Positions 25,548 through 35,400 of a stretch of DNA of 64,000 nt are shown piece after piece; the first letter of the stretch is position 1; each line of letters starts with the position of its first letter. Origin of the DNA: Ectothiorhodospiraceae bacterium (GTDB lineage Bacteria > Pseudomonadota > Gammaproteobacteria > Nitrococcales > Aquisalimonadaceae); the NCBI GenBank assembly GCA_020831845.1, contig JAFIFV010000016.1, positions 16,654-80,653 of the forward strand. The letters run 5' to 3'. The translations under genes and the position numbers were made by a program. Below the pieces are notes generated by a model. It ran no database searches, was not told the origin of the DNA, and saw only the letters and a program-made list of their open reading frames with translations.

Positions 25548-27080
25548 TTACGGGCAGGCGGGCAATGCTCCCCGCCCGGCGGAACCGGTGTTATTGGTGA
25601 ACTGGCAACCGTAGTCATCGGCAGCCACCACCGCGGGATCCAGTACCTCGTCACCGCCAGGCACCACGCCCTCGTTCACCCAGGCGAACAGGTCGTTGAC
25701 GGCGGTGGTGATCTCGCTTGCCGAGAAGTCGCAATGGCTGGGGGCACGGATCGCACGTTGCACCAGCAGATCAGCGTTACCGTTGACCAGCGCACCCTCG
25801 CGGTAGAGCTGCTGATGACGGAACGGCACGTAGAAATCCCCCAGCGTGTGCATGGTCAGCACCGGCACGCTGAAGTCGCCCTGCACCTGCGGCAACCAGC
25901 GCACCCCTTCCGGCTGTATGGGGTTGGGGTTGCTATCCGCGGCAACGCGGCTGATCTGCTCGTTGAAGGCGATTTCCTCGGCGGTGATCTCCCCGGTAGT
26001 CCAGCGATACTCGCGGTCGGTATTGTCGTAGGCATCCCGCGCCAGAATGCCGTTGATGGAGCCATCACGCCCGCCGGTACCCAGCACCGCGCCCTGCCAA
26101 GTGCCGATGCGATAGCCGAAGTCACGGAAAATCGGCCGCTCGCCGCCAGTCAGTATGGTGGCCACGTCCTGTAGCCGCTCACCTGCGCCAGGTGCGGGGA
26201 GCCAGGCATTGCTGCCGGAAACCGACTGGAACAGCGTCCCGAGTATGGCCGGCAGGTAGCTCTGGAAATCCTCGTACGGTGCATCGCCGAAGCCGGCAAG
26301 GTGCTGGGCCACACGGTTGTAGTCGCCCAGCCAGTCGAACTGGTACTGCTCCGCCTGGCACAGCGGGGCCGCGCCATCGTAGGCAACCGGGTACTTGGCG
26401 CTGATCAGGGTCTCCCGCTCCACGGCTGCCGCCGCAGTATGCCCGCCCATGGATACGCCAACGATCAGCCGCTGTGACGGCTCGTCGTACACCGCACTCC
26501 AGTCCCGGGCGACATAGTCGGTGAACTCCAGGGCCAGCTTGTTGGTGTCCTCGATGGCGGCACGCACGTCGTAGAAATTGGCCGAATAGCTGGACGCCGC
26601 CCAGGCATACCCCGCACCGAGTACGGCGTTGCGGAAGGTGGCGCTGGGCACCACGCGGTTCAGGGTTGCTCCCTCGCCACCGTAGCCCCGGGTCCACATC
26701 ACCAGCTTGCCGTTCCAGTCCTGCGGAATCTCGACGGTGTAGGCAGCCTCCCCCTGCAAACCGTCATAGGTGCCGTAGTAGCGATTAGCCGCCTGCACCG
26801 CGGCGCTCAGTCCTGCGGCACTACCATCAAAGGCCACGTTGCCGACCTGGAAGCTCCGCTCATCGTGGATGCGCGTCTGCGCCTCATCGCCGCCAATCGG
26901 CTTGGTCAGTGCCTGTCGACAGCGGGCATTGGGCGAGGCATTGGCCATGCAGTTCAGTGCGGCCCCTTCGCGGGCCGCGGCTGAATTACCGCGTTCATTG
27001 GCAAGGGCCATGCTGGCGGCCAGACTCAGCGCCACCGGCACCAGCCAGAGATATCTCTTGGTGTTAATCGACAAAGACAT
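25548..27080 (-). CDS. Secreted alpha/beta hydrolase (esterase)
   Basis: A 510-residue exported protein. A Sec signal (KRYLWLVPVALSLAASMALA) is followed by a large alpha/beta hydrolase. The nucleophile is Ser210 in VGVSMGGHTAA; an Asp in TLGDFYVPF and a His in APSHCDFSASE complete a likely triad. Cys residues near both ends (LNCMANASPNARC and the final ALPACP) suggest disulfides. The layout recalls tannase/feruloyl-esterase-like or short PHB-depolymerase-like enzymes, but I cannot name the substrate. The ATG at 27080 has GGAGGAG upstream, which excludes the frame start at 27119. Confidence 0.85.
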   Translation of the reverse strand: MSLSINTKRYLWLVPVALSLAASMALANERGNSAAAREGAALNCMANASPNARCRQALTKPIGGDEAQTRIHDERSFQVGNVAFDGSAAGLSAAVQAANRYYGTYDGLQGEAAYTVEIPQDWNGKLVMWTRGYGGEGATLNRVVPSATFRNAVLGAGYAWAASSYSANFYDVRAAIEDTNKLALEFTDYVARDWSAVYDEPSQRLIVGVSMGGHTAAAAVERETLISAKYPVAYDGAAPLCQAEQYQFDWLGDYNRVAQHLAGFGDAPYEDFQSYLPAILGTLFQSVSGSNAWLPAPGAGERLQDVATILTGGERPIFRDFGYRIGTWQGAVLGTGGRDGSINGILARDAYDNTDREYRWTTGEITAEEIAFNEQISRVAADSNPNPIQPEGVRWLPQVQGDFSVPVLTMHTLGDFYVPFRHQQLYREGALVNGNADLLVQRAIRAPSHCDFSASEITTAVNDLFAWVNEGVVPGGDEVLDPAVVAADDYGCQFTNNTGSAGRGALPACP

Positions 27081-27260
27081 GCGGCACTCCTCCAAGTATG
27101 TTTTCTTTATGTTGGGCATCCGTATCGTTTCGCTATGCGAAACTGCGTTTTACAACACCCGCTATCGATTTAATAACGCAGCGACCGAGCCGGTCAATCA
27201 CCGTTTGTCGGTGTGCGAATTTCATTGGAGAAGTACCGAGGACGAGACGCGGTCAAGGCC

Positions 27261-27683
27261 CTACTCGTTGATCGGCCATGCGGGGTTCCAGGCCACTTCC
27301 CACAGGTGCTGGTCCAGGTCCTGGAAATAACCCGCATAGCCACCCCAGAACGTGTCCTGCGCGGGCTTCAGCACGGTGCCGCCGGCACGCTCGGCCTGCG
27401 CCATCACCGCATCCACCTCCTCACGGGATGAGACGTTGTGGGCCAGGCTGAATGCCGTGGGGCTGGGAGGCCGAAGCTGCAGGCCGGCGTCCTTCGCGAG
27501 ACTCCTGCCGGGATAGAGCCCCAGCTTCAACCCACCCTCCAGATCGAAGAACGCCACGGCGCCGTCCTCGAGATCCTGGCCGATGACACCCTCGGTCTTC
27601 AGTCCAAGGCCGTCCCGGTAGAAGCGTACGGCACGGTCCAGATCATCCACGGCCAGTGTGATCAGGGAGATCCTGGGTTTCAT
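27261..27683 (-). CDS. VOC (glyoxalase-like) family protein
   Basis: A 140-residue vicinal-oxygen-chelate protein: LITLAVDDLDRAVRFYRDGLGLKTEG at the start and YFQDLDQHLWEVAWNP at the end, the latter with the usual metal-binding Glu. It has a single module pair and is probably a dimer. Substrate unknown; the sequence type is often called glyoxalase/bleomycin-resistance-like. Stand-alone. Confidence 0.9.
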   Translation of the reverse strand: MKPRISLITLAVDDLDRAVRFYRDGLGLKTEGVIGQDLEDGAVAFFDLEGGLKLGLYPGRSLAKDAGLQLRPPSPTAFSLAHNVSSREEVDAVMAQAERAGGTVLKPAQDTFWGGYAGYFQDLDQHLWEVAWNPAWPINE

Positions 27684-27825
27684 GGGTGCTTCCTTAAGGA
27701 AAAACCCAAAGCATATCAGGCAACTGCTGACACCGTCATGTCACCAGTCCGCCAGAGGACTGTTGCTCTCGGCCACGGCCGATGTACGGACGCGTCAACA
27801 CTCGTGAAAGCCTGAGCGCTCTGTG

Positions 27826-28521
27826 TCAGGGGTGTTGGCCAGCGGCGGTCTGGCGGGAAATGTCGGCCAGCATGTTGAGCTGCAGCCAGGAAGGAAACGC
27901 CTTGCAAAGCTGCTGCGGCCCGTGCAGACGGATAGAGCCGTCTGCGATGGCCCGCTTCAAGGGAATATCGCCGTACCAGACCCAGGTGACCACTCGGCTC
28001 TCGGTGGTCACGAACAGATCCACCTCGAAACCCGGATCGGTGATGCACAGCTCCACCCCGGAGCGGTTGCCGACGATCCAGCGCAACTGCCTGGCCTTGG
28101 GCTGATCACTGAACTCGAACTGGATCACCGTGCGCCGCTCGGGCATGCGATCCAGATGCATGCGCCGGTGCATGTCCCACATCACCAGGTCGGGGTCGGC
28201 CCGGTCGTCGCTGAGCGTCGCGGGCAGCCAGCGCTTGCTCCATATGGCCAGGCTACGGATGGTGGGCTCCAGGTCCAGTCCCGCTTCCGTCAGCTGGTAT
28301 TCAGTATGGCCGTCCACCTCCCGCCGCTCGACGATGCCCGCCCGCTCCAGCGTCCGTAATCGCCGGACCAGTAACGAGGGCGACATGCGCGGAACGCCCC
28401 GATGAATGGCGTTGAACCGGCATGACCCCAGCATGAGTTCCCGCAGGACCAGCATCGTCCAGCGCTCGCAGACGAGCTCCGATGCGATGGCCAGCGGGCA
28501 GAACTGTCCATATCCTTTCAT
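27826..28521 (-). CDS. HxlR-family regulator with SCP2-like C-terminal domain
   Basis: A 231-residue regulator. Residues 8-100 form an HxlR winged helix (CPLAIASELVCERWTMLVLRELMLG, then FNAIHRGVPRMSPSLLVRRLRTLERAGIVERRE). The C-terminal ~110 residues look like a sterol-carrier/SCP2-type lipid-binding domain (VELCITDPGFEVDLFV, then GDIPLKRAIADGSIRLHGP). Such fusions are known; a hydrophobic ligand would fit. It lies next to a TetR gene on the same strand. Confidence 0.85.
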   Translation of the reverse strand: MKGYGQFCPLAIASELVCERWTMLVLRELMLGSCRFNAIHRGVPRMSPSLLVRRLRTLERAGIVERREVDGHTEYQLTEAGLDLEPTIRSLAIWSKRWLPATLSDDRADPDLVMWDMHRRMHLDRMPERRTVIQFEFSDQPKARQLRWIVGNRSGVELCITDPGFEVDLFVTTESRVVTWVWYGDIPLKRAIADGSIRLHGPQQLCKAFPSWLQLNMLADISRQTAAGQHP

Positions 28522-28546
28522 GATAAGAATTTAGCTCATTCGCGGA

Positions 28547-29176
28547 TCAAGGCACTGCAACGCGGGCTATGGCCGCCTGGATGGCCGCACGGCCGCGCGC
28601 GATCTGGGATGGATCACGATGCAGCACGGAAAGGTAATTGGCCGCTTCCAGCGCCGCGGTGAGTTCGAACGCCAGTTGCTTCACATCCGCATCCGGCCGC
28701 AGTTCCCCGCGCTGCATGGCGATGCCGGCTTCATCCTCCAGCAGCGCTAGCCAGCTCCCCTGGTTTCGTACCACTTCTTCGTGAATCGGCCCGACCTGGG
28801 CGTCGTATTCGGCCAGCAATTGCGCGAAGAAACAGCCCCCGGGAAACACGCCGCGTTCGATGTAGGAGAGATAGGCCTCGCACAGCGCGTTCAGCCGCGC
28901 CAGCCCCTCCGGCGCGGCGAAACCCGGCTGCAGGACTTCACGCTGGAACACGGCAAGCGCCGCCTCGACGGTCTCGCGCTGCAGACGTTCCTTGGAACCG
29001 AAATGCGCGTATAGCCCGCTTTTGCTGATAGCCAGCTCCGCCGCAAGCCGCCCCAGCGTCAAGGCACCAAGACCTTCGATGGAACCAAGCCGCATGGCCG
29101 CATCAAGTATCGCGGCATGGGTTTGCTCTCCATCGGAGCGCCGCCGGGAAGCACTGTTTTTCGCTGCCTGGGTCAT
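28547..29176 (-). CDS. TetR-family transcriptional regulator
   Basis: A 209-residue TetR repressor with HTH segments THAAILDAAMRLGSIEGLGALTLGRLAAELAISKSGLYAHFGSKERLQ at residues 18-66 and a C-terminal half of the TetR_C type (RGVFPGGCFFAQLLAEYD). The ATG at 29176 begins the family-like sequence; the frame upstream to 29242 runs through the operators. Divergent from the hydrolase at 29255, its likely target. Confidence 0.93.
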   Translation of the reverse strand: MTQAAKNSASRRRSDGEQTHAAILDAAMRLGSIEGLGALTLGRLAAELAISKSGLYAHFGSKERLQRETVEAALAVFQREVLQPGFAAPEGLARLNALCEAYLSYIERGVFPGGCFFAQLLAEYDAQVGPIHEEVVRNQGSWLALLEDEAGIAMQRGELRPDADVKQLAFELTAALEAANYLSVLHRDPSQIARGRAAIQAAIARVAVP

Positions 29177-29186
29177 GGTTGACAAG

Positions 29187-29229
29187 ATAGCACGACCGTC
29201 TACATTTCGAGATAGCACGATCGTGCTAT
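29187..29229. promoter_or_regulatory. TetR operators, one perfect 18-bp palindrome
   Basis: ATAGCACGATCGTGCTAT (29212-29229) is a perfect palindrome, and a weaker copy beginning ATAGCACGA lies 25 bp upstream at 29187-29204. They lie between the TetR gene and the divergent hydrolase. Confidence 0.83.
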
Positions 29230-29254
29230 TTATGAGCAGCAATGGAGAAGGATC

Positions 29255-30013
29255 ATGGCAAACTTTGTCATTTCACACGGTGCCTGGGGCGGCGGCTGGG
29301 AATGGGCGTCGGTGGCCACGCGGCTTCGGGAACAAGGTCATCGCGTGTTCACGCCCACACTGACCGGGCTGGGTGAGCGCATTCATCTGCGCCACGGCGG
29401 CATCACGCTGTCCGACCACATCAGCGACATACTCGCGGTGTTCACTTATGAGGATCTCGAGGACGTCATCCTGTGCGGGCACAGCTACAGCGGCATGGTG
29501 GTCACCGCCGTGGCCGACCGTATTCCGGAACGGATTCGGCTGCTGGTCTACCTGGACGCCTTCGTGCCGGAACACGGCCAGGCACTGGAAGCACTATTGC
29601 CCGAACCTTTCATGCAGGAACTCAGACATTCCGCGGAGCAAAGGGGCGACGGCTGCGCACCGATCCCGGAGGATATGCACCCCCCTGTCGGGGCTGTTCC
29701 CGAACAGCAGCGAACCCGCTACATCCAGCGCCTGCATGCGCAACCGCTGCGCACATTCAGCGAGCCGGTGCAGTTATCCGGCGCGGTGCAGGAACTGCCA
29801 CGCGCCTATGTACGCTGCACGGTGGTGCCGTTACCAGAGGAGGACCCGCTCGGCCCGTTCGCCGCCCATGCCCGCGCTAGCGGCTGGCCCTACCGGGAGT
29901 CCCACACGGCCCATGACCTGCAACTGCTGGATCCCGCGGGCACGGCCGCCATTCTGGCAAGCCTGGAGGCCGAAACCAGCCCGGCAAGGCGAGCGCACAC
30001 CGCACACGCTTAA
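29255..30013 (+). CDS. Alpha/beta-fold hydrolase (EstC-like)
   Basis: A 252-residue hydrolase: SHGAWGGGWEWASVATRL (oxyanion-hole segment), PTLTGLGERIHL, then the nucleophile Ser77 in CGHSYSGMV and a late His in RESHTAHDLQLLDP. This pattern is that of the salicylate-esterase / EstC-like branch. GGAGAAGG lies before the ATG. Probably repressed by the divergent TetR protein. It overlaps the converging ligase gene by four bases at the stops. Confidence 0.9.
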   Translation: MANFVISHGAWGGGWEWASVATRLREQGHRVFTPTLTGLGERIHLRHGGITLSDHISDILAVFTYEDLEDVILCGHSYSGMVVTAVADRIPERIRLLVYLDAFVPEHGQALEALLPEPFMQELRHSAEQRGDGCAPIPEDMHPPVGAVPEQQRTRYIQRLHAQPLRTFSEPVQLSGAVQELPRAYVRCTVVPLPEEDPLGPFAAHARASGWPYRESHTAHDLQLLDPAGTAAILASLEAETSPARRAHTAHA

Positions 30014-31716
30014 GCGGCATCGTCCCGGGCCAGTTCTTCCTTCAACTGGCGCTTCATGAATTTGCCATTGGCATTACGCGGGAGGGGATCCTCCCGCACC
30101 CAGATGTAGCGTGGCACCTTGTGCCGGGCGATCAGCCCATCCAGATGCTGGCGCAGCATTTCCGCGGTGAGACTGGTTCCCGCCTTCGGGACCACACAGG
30201 CACCGACCTCCTCACCCAGGCGATCGTCCGGCACACCGAACACCGTGCATTCGGCTACCGCGTCGTGTTTGAAGATGGCGCTTTCCACCTCGGCGCAGTA
30301 CACGTTCTCTCCACCGCGCAGCACCATGTCCTTGATGCGGTCCACGATATAGATGAACCCGTCCTCATCCATGCGCGCCAGATCACCGGTATGCAGCCAG
30401 CCATCCCGGATCGTTTCGGCGGTGTCTTCCGGGCGATTCAGATAACCCCGTATCACTGGCGCCCCGCGAACCACCAGTTCCCCCACCTCGCCGGGCGGCA
30501 GCGCCGCACCGTCCAGATCCCGGATCTCCACGTCGAACGTCGGACAGCCCGGGCCGGCGCTCTCCGGTCGATCGACGAAGAAATCCCCGGAAATGGAGGT
30601 GATGATGCCGCAGGTCTCGGTCATGCCGTAGCCGGTTCCCGGCCGGGCCGTGGCCACGTTCTGTTCGATGCGGGCGACCAGATCCGGTTGCAGTTGCGCG
30701 CCACCCCCGCCCAGGGCCAGCAGGCTGGACGTGTCCCTGTTCGGAAAGTCCGGATGCGCCATCAGTTCCCGCGCCATCACCGGCACCCCGCTCATCCCAG
30801 TGACGCGCTCCTGTTCGATCAGCCGCAGCGCTTCCGCCGCATCCCACTTGTACATCAGCACGATCTTGCCGCCGTTGGCTGTGCAACTGTGCGCCCCACA
30901 GTTCATCGCGGTCACATGAAACAGCGGCGTGGTGATCAGTGCGGCGGGAATCGGCATGTTTTCCAGGTCCGCCTCGGTCATCTTGCCCAGGCGGATTCGG
31001 ACCCGGGCGGTGGAGGCCGCCCCGAACAGCACGTTCCAGATATTGTTGACGCAGCCCCGGTGGGTCTGCAGCGCTCCCTTGGGCTTCCCCGTGGTGCCGG
31101 AGGTGTAGAAGATGCACGCATCGTCATCAGGGTGGATATCGGCGGCCGGCGCGGCACCGTCATAGGCCCGCACCGTGCGCTCGTAACTCACCACCTGTTC
31201 CCCCGGCGGTGTCCGCTCCAGCCGGACGCCTACCAGCAGCGGCTCGGGCACCTGGTCTCGAACCGGCATCAGACGGTCCAGGCGCTCCTGGTCGGCGAAA
31301 ATGATCTTGGGCCGGGAATCCTGAATGCCGTAGACCATCTCCGGCCCCACCCACCAGGCATTCATCCCGACCACGACAGCCCCCATGGAGGTGATGGCCC
31401 AGTAGCAGAGCATGTGCTCCGGATAATTCCGCATGGCAATGGCCACCCGGTCCCCCGGCCCTACCCCCTGTGTCGCCAGCCAGCCGGCAATCGCCCTCAC
31501 TTCCGCATGCGCCTGCTCGTACGTCCAGCGTTCGTCCCGGTAGACCAGGTAATCCCGTTCCGCGTACTGCTGCGTGCTCAGCCAGAAATCCCGAAGGCTG
31601 TCGGGGGCATTCCTGTAGGCCAGCGTGGGGACACCGCGAACGGTGACTCGGGAAATCTCGAAATCCGCGCCGGGGGCGGTCATCTCTGCCCGCACCTGCT
31701 TTAGCTCTCGGTACAT
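30010..31716 (-). CDS. Acyl-CoA ligase (AMP-forming)
   Basis: A 568-residue adenylate-forming ligase. The P-loop is FYTSGTTGKPKGALQTHRG near residue 206, the A5 motif is GTGYGMTETCGI, then DGWLHTGDLARMDEDGFIYIVDRIKDMVLRGGENVYCAEVE (hinge and A8), and the catalytic Lys is in PRNANGKFMKRQL. It makes a CoA thioester from an unknown fatty or aromatic acid. The ATG at 31716 follows TTGAGGAGCAGCAC; the longer frame to 31974 is not used. Not an isoform of the ligase at 14568, as only motif-level similarity is seen. Confidence 0.9.
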   Translation of the reverse strand: MYRELKQVRAEMTAPGADFEISRVTVRGVPTLAYRNAPDSLRDFWLSTQQYAERDYLVYRDERWTYEQAHAEVRAIAGWLATQGVGPGDRVAIAMRNYPEHMLCYWAITSMGAVVVGMNAWWVGPEMVYGIQDSRPKIIFADQERLDRLMPVRDQVPEPLLVGVRLERTPPGEQVVSYERTVRAYDGAAPAADIHPDDDACIFYTSGTTGKPKGALQTHRGCVNNIWNVLFGAASTARVRIRLGKMTEADLENMPIPAALITTPLFHVTAMNCGAHSCTANGGKIVLMYKWDAAEALRLIEQERVTGMSGVPVMARELMAHPDFPNRDTSSLLALGGGGAQLQPDLVARIEQNVATARPGTGYGMTETCGIITSISGDFFVDRPESAGPGCPTFDVEIRDLDGAALPPGEVGELVVRGAPVIRGYLNRPEDTAETIRDGWLHTGDLARMDEDGFIYIVDRIKDMVLRGGENVYCAEVESAIFKHDAVAECTVFGVPDDRLGEEVGACVVPKAGTSLTAEMLRQHLDGLIARHKVPRYIWVREDPLPRNANGKFMKRQLKEELARDDAA

Positions 31717-31972
31717 GTGCTGCTCCTCAAGGTGGAGCCCACAGTTTGGCCCAGGCGGCCACGAGAATGCATGACGCAATGCATCAGAACGCGCACGCGG
31801 TCGTGTGCTCAGGCGGCCCTTGTTTCCGCACCCAAAGGGGGCCTGCTTTCCGAAATCGCACGCAGCTACGATACTGTATGCTGACTGGCGGGACTGGTTG
31901 CGGCCGACATGCCGCACCTGCCGATCATCGAACAACGTGCTCCGCGCTTCGCGCCGGCAACAGGCTGAACCC

Positions 31973-32317
31973 ATGACGCGTGGTCATCTTTTTTCGATCG
32001 CCCTCGCCTTCGTGCTCACGGCACTGGCCGTGCTTGCGGCGATACCGGCGCTGCGCCTCCAGGCACAGCAGGCGGAAACGCCGCAGACACTGGTGGCCTT
32101 GTTCTGGCCTCTGCGCCCTGCTGCCGAGGCCAACCGCGACATCGTGGAGGCTGGCGGCATCCCGGTGCGTCGCACGGCGGGTGGTCTGGGCTGGGTGTTC
32201 ATCGCAACCGAGCAGGGCCACGCGAGGGAAGTGGAAAAACGTGGCGCCCTGGTGCTGGCGCCACCCGCAGGAAACGCCGGCCTGGTCGGCTGCGCCGCGA
32301 CCGTCAGCGCCCGATAA
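31973..32317 (+). CDS. Small membrane-anchored hypothetical protein
   Basis: A 114-residue protein with one N-terminal hydrophobic segment (HLFSIALAFVLTALAVLAAIPAL), either an anchor or a signal peptide, and an ~80-residue soluble part rich in Ala and Gly (VALFWPLRPAAEANRDIVEAGGIPVRRTAGGLGWVFIA). The soluble part resembles a small alpha/beta unit and I know no family for it. Divergent from the ligase gene across a 256-bp gap in which I see no further feature. Confidence 0.6.
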   Translation: MTRGHLFSIALAFVLTALAVLAAIPALRLQAQQAETPQTLVALFWPLRPAAEANRDIVEAGGIPVRRTAGGLGWVFIATEQGHAREVEKRGALVLAPPAGNAGLVGCAATVSAR

Positions 32318-32324
32318 GGAATGG

Positions 32325-32428
32325 GGCGCTTGACCGTGGAATGACCACGGCGCTGCGCACCGCGCCTTGCATTGCGAAAAATCTGACCGCAACGCGGCAC
32401 CGTGAATACTTCAGCGCTTCCTTAAGGG
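32325..32428 (-). mobile_element. Truncated MITE-like element (right half)
   Basis: About 50 bp (32325-32375) match the inverse of the core of the element at 43879-44061 almost base for base (CTTGACCGTGGAATGACCAC and following), and the segment ends in the repeat GAATACTTCAGCGCTTCCTT at 32404-32423. The other half is missing. It abuts the 3' end of the giant gene. Confidence 0.75.
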
Positions 32429-32430
32429 TA

Positions 32431-35400
32431 CTAGCCACCCGACGGCGGCAACGCAAACCAGGGCGGCAGACTGCCATTCAGACTGACCCCCCAGCGCCAC
32501 TCCCCTCCTGCCTGGGTCCGCAACGCAAATTCAAAGTCCGCTTCCCCGGTGCCGGAATCGAAACTACCTGACACCGAGACATCTGCCGGCGGGGCGTTCA
32601 GGGGTGGGATGCGCGTGCTCCGCGGCAACACATGCCCGATGTTCTCCACGATCTGCTCGCACACGCGCTCGAACACGCCAATTTCGATTTTCATGAACCC
32701 GGTGTTCAGGATGATCTTCACTTCGTTGCCGGTCGCAGCCGAAAGCGCTGCCTCCGCCAGGCTGATCGCCGCGTTGACCAGCGCCTGCGCAAAGTTCTGC
32801 GCTTCCTCGAAGAGCCGCAGTGTCCATGTACACACCTCGCCCACGATCTCCGGGATCTGTTCCAGCAACTCCCAGTTCACCTGTACGTGGCCCTGTAGCT
32901 GTTCCGCCGACGCACTCATGTAAAGACGGTTGCGGCCCACGTCCAGATGCAGATGCGCCTGGCCGTGCGCGGCATAGCTCACGCTGGCCAGGTTCGGGAA
33001 GGATTCGTCGTTGATCAGCGAGTTGCTCAGGCTGTTGGCGACATCCCCTGCGCTGACCGTGGTTTGCGGGATGTTGAGCGCGGCGCTGAGATCCAGGCTC
33101 AGGCTGTCACCATGGAAAGCGCCCTCCGCCGCCCCTTCCACCACCGCGTCACCGACTGTCAACCGGGCCACCCCGCGGAACCGCAGCCCCGGGCCGAAGC
33201 CCAGGCCGTCATCCAGTACATCCAGCGACACGCCGTCCCAGGCGGGGCCCGCCATGTAACGCACTTCCCCGTCCAGTTGCAGCGTGGCGCTGCCGAACTC
33301 CAGCGTATGCGCAACCCTGGCGGAGAAGAAAAGCGATGCCGCCTGCGGCACCACGGCCGAGGCCCCCAGCAAGCCCGCCGCCTGGGCGGAGCGGGAATCA
33401 CCGGGCAGTACCACGCCACGCAGCCGGACGACGAAATCGTTCATCAGCTGGCCTGCACCCGGGCCCGTTCCATGGGCCAGCAGCGTCAGATCCAGGCCTG
33501 CCAGCAGCACGGGACGGTTCGGCACCAGGTAGTCCGGTGTGTTCCCCTGCCAGCGCACAAGGAGATCAGCCAGGTTCAGCCGACCATGGCTGCCCGGCAA
33601 CACCTGCCCCGCAGTGGGTGCGGCAATCTCGAACAGCGGGCTGGGGGTGGAGGAACCGGCGGGGAAATCCGGCTCCGCCGCCGTCCAGAATACGCTCTTG
33701 CGGTGGAAGGTCTGTCCGAATTCCAGCGGCTGCTCCGGCGGGGGGTCGGCCGGCTGTTGAACGGCCCGCTCGATCACCGTGATGCGTGCCCGGAGCCGTT
33801 CCGCCTTGCCGGGTACGTCGGGTTCCAGCGCGGTGATCTGTGAGGGAAGAATGATCTCATGCAGCAGATGGGTGGAGACATGGCGTGGGGAGTCGTCATC
33901 GGGATCATCCAGGCGGTCCACGCCCCAGATCCTGAGTCGGTAACTCCCCGCCCGGGCCACCACGTCGAACACCGGGTTGGCACTGGCGACCGCATGCTGG
34001 AAGATCGCTTCGTCCAGCAGTCCGCCCTGGTCATTCCGGCACCGCAGCACAAAACCCTGAGAGACCCGACGCGTGTCCGATGCCTCCGGCTCAGCCACCG
34101 GCACATACGTCTGGCCGTTCAGGACCGATGTCCACGCCACACCCACCTGCCCGATATCCACCAGAGAGGTGCTGTACCCCGGATTGAACGGCACGGTGAC
34201 ACGCTGCCACGCCGGCAGGCCGGCAGCCTCGCTGACCAGACCCAGCCATGCCATGGGGGCGTGGTCATGGGCGACGCCAAGTCGTTGCCCGATCAGCCCG
34301 GCCGAGACGATCAGTGCGGCGAACTCCTGTACCAGCGTCGCCGCGACCTGCTCGAACTCTTCCCGCGTCACCTGCTGTGAGGCGGCCTTCCGAGCCAGTT
34401 CACTGAACCGTGCCGTCCAGCGTCCGGCATCGCGAAGGGGCTCCAACAGGCGCAGCACCATCCGCTCCAGATCCGCCGGGTCGTTGCGCACGATTCGACC
34501 CTGCGGCACCTCCCGCGCAGGCACCGCATCCCGCGCCAGCCCGCGGGCCAGCTCAGCGATGCCGCGCTCTGCCGCGCGACGGCCAAATGCGGCAGCGATA
34601 TCCCGCTCGACCGACGCCCGCAGAGCGTTCACTTCCCTCGCGGTCAGCACTCTCTCGGGCTCACTGGCGACCGAGCGCACAACGCGCAGCATCAGCGTCC
34701 TCTCGGCACCGCCGAGACCGAATCTTCTCGCGTGCTCCTCCACCAGCGACACCGGGTCGGGTACAGCTGCAACTGCCAGTCGCGGCTCCAGCCGGTCGTC
34801 CGGTTCGAACCTGATGGCGGCATGCACAAGCGCTGCGGCGTGGGTGTCTGCGTCCTTCACGAACGCGTGGTGCATTTGCAGACGCAGCGCGCCGCGGCGG
34901 TCTGCGTTCTTGCGAACCGCCCCCTGCAGAATGGTCGCGGGCAGCTCTCCACCCCCCCGGACCCAGCGCTGCAGCTCCGGCTCTCGTCTGGCCGACAGGC
35001 CGAGAGCCCACAGCCACGCCTGGCGCAGCCTGGGAGAACGCACGCTTCTCATCGCATCCAGTGTTGCCTGGACCGATCGTTCCATCGCGGCTTCGATCGC
35101 GTGCCCACCGCGCAACTGTGCAAGCGCATTGCGGGCCTGCTCCACGCTGGGATGACTGTCGAACAGCACCGCCTCCAGCGCGACCTGGGCTCCCGTCCCC
35201 AGCACCCCGGTGGGTGCGGTGGCCGGCGGCGGCACCGACCCTCCGGGCGCGTGACCGCCGGTAACGGCATCCTCAAGCCGTGGCCTACGCGAACGCAGTC
35301 TTTCGTGGTAAAGACGCAGTTCGTACGCCAGTTCTTCCGGTGTCAGCAGGCATGCCGCAACCACGCATCTGAAGCTGGCGCTCCCGAACCCCGGCAACCG

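Noticed and set aside
27688..27712. Another copy of the dispersed repeat (CTTCCTTAAGGAA)
   Set aside because: Only the outer TTCCTTAAGG is shared; the GCGCTGA core is missing.
30121..31704. 527-codon open frame antisense to the acyl-CoA ligase
   Set aside because: It is rich in His, Arg, Pro and Gln with no motif, as expected of the complement of a GC-rich gene; the ligase on the other strand has all family motifs.
32341..32571. Short open frame starting MTTALRTAP
   Set aside because: It is encoded by the MITE core and runs antisense into the giant gene's 3' end; no sign that it is translated.
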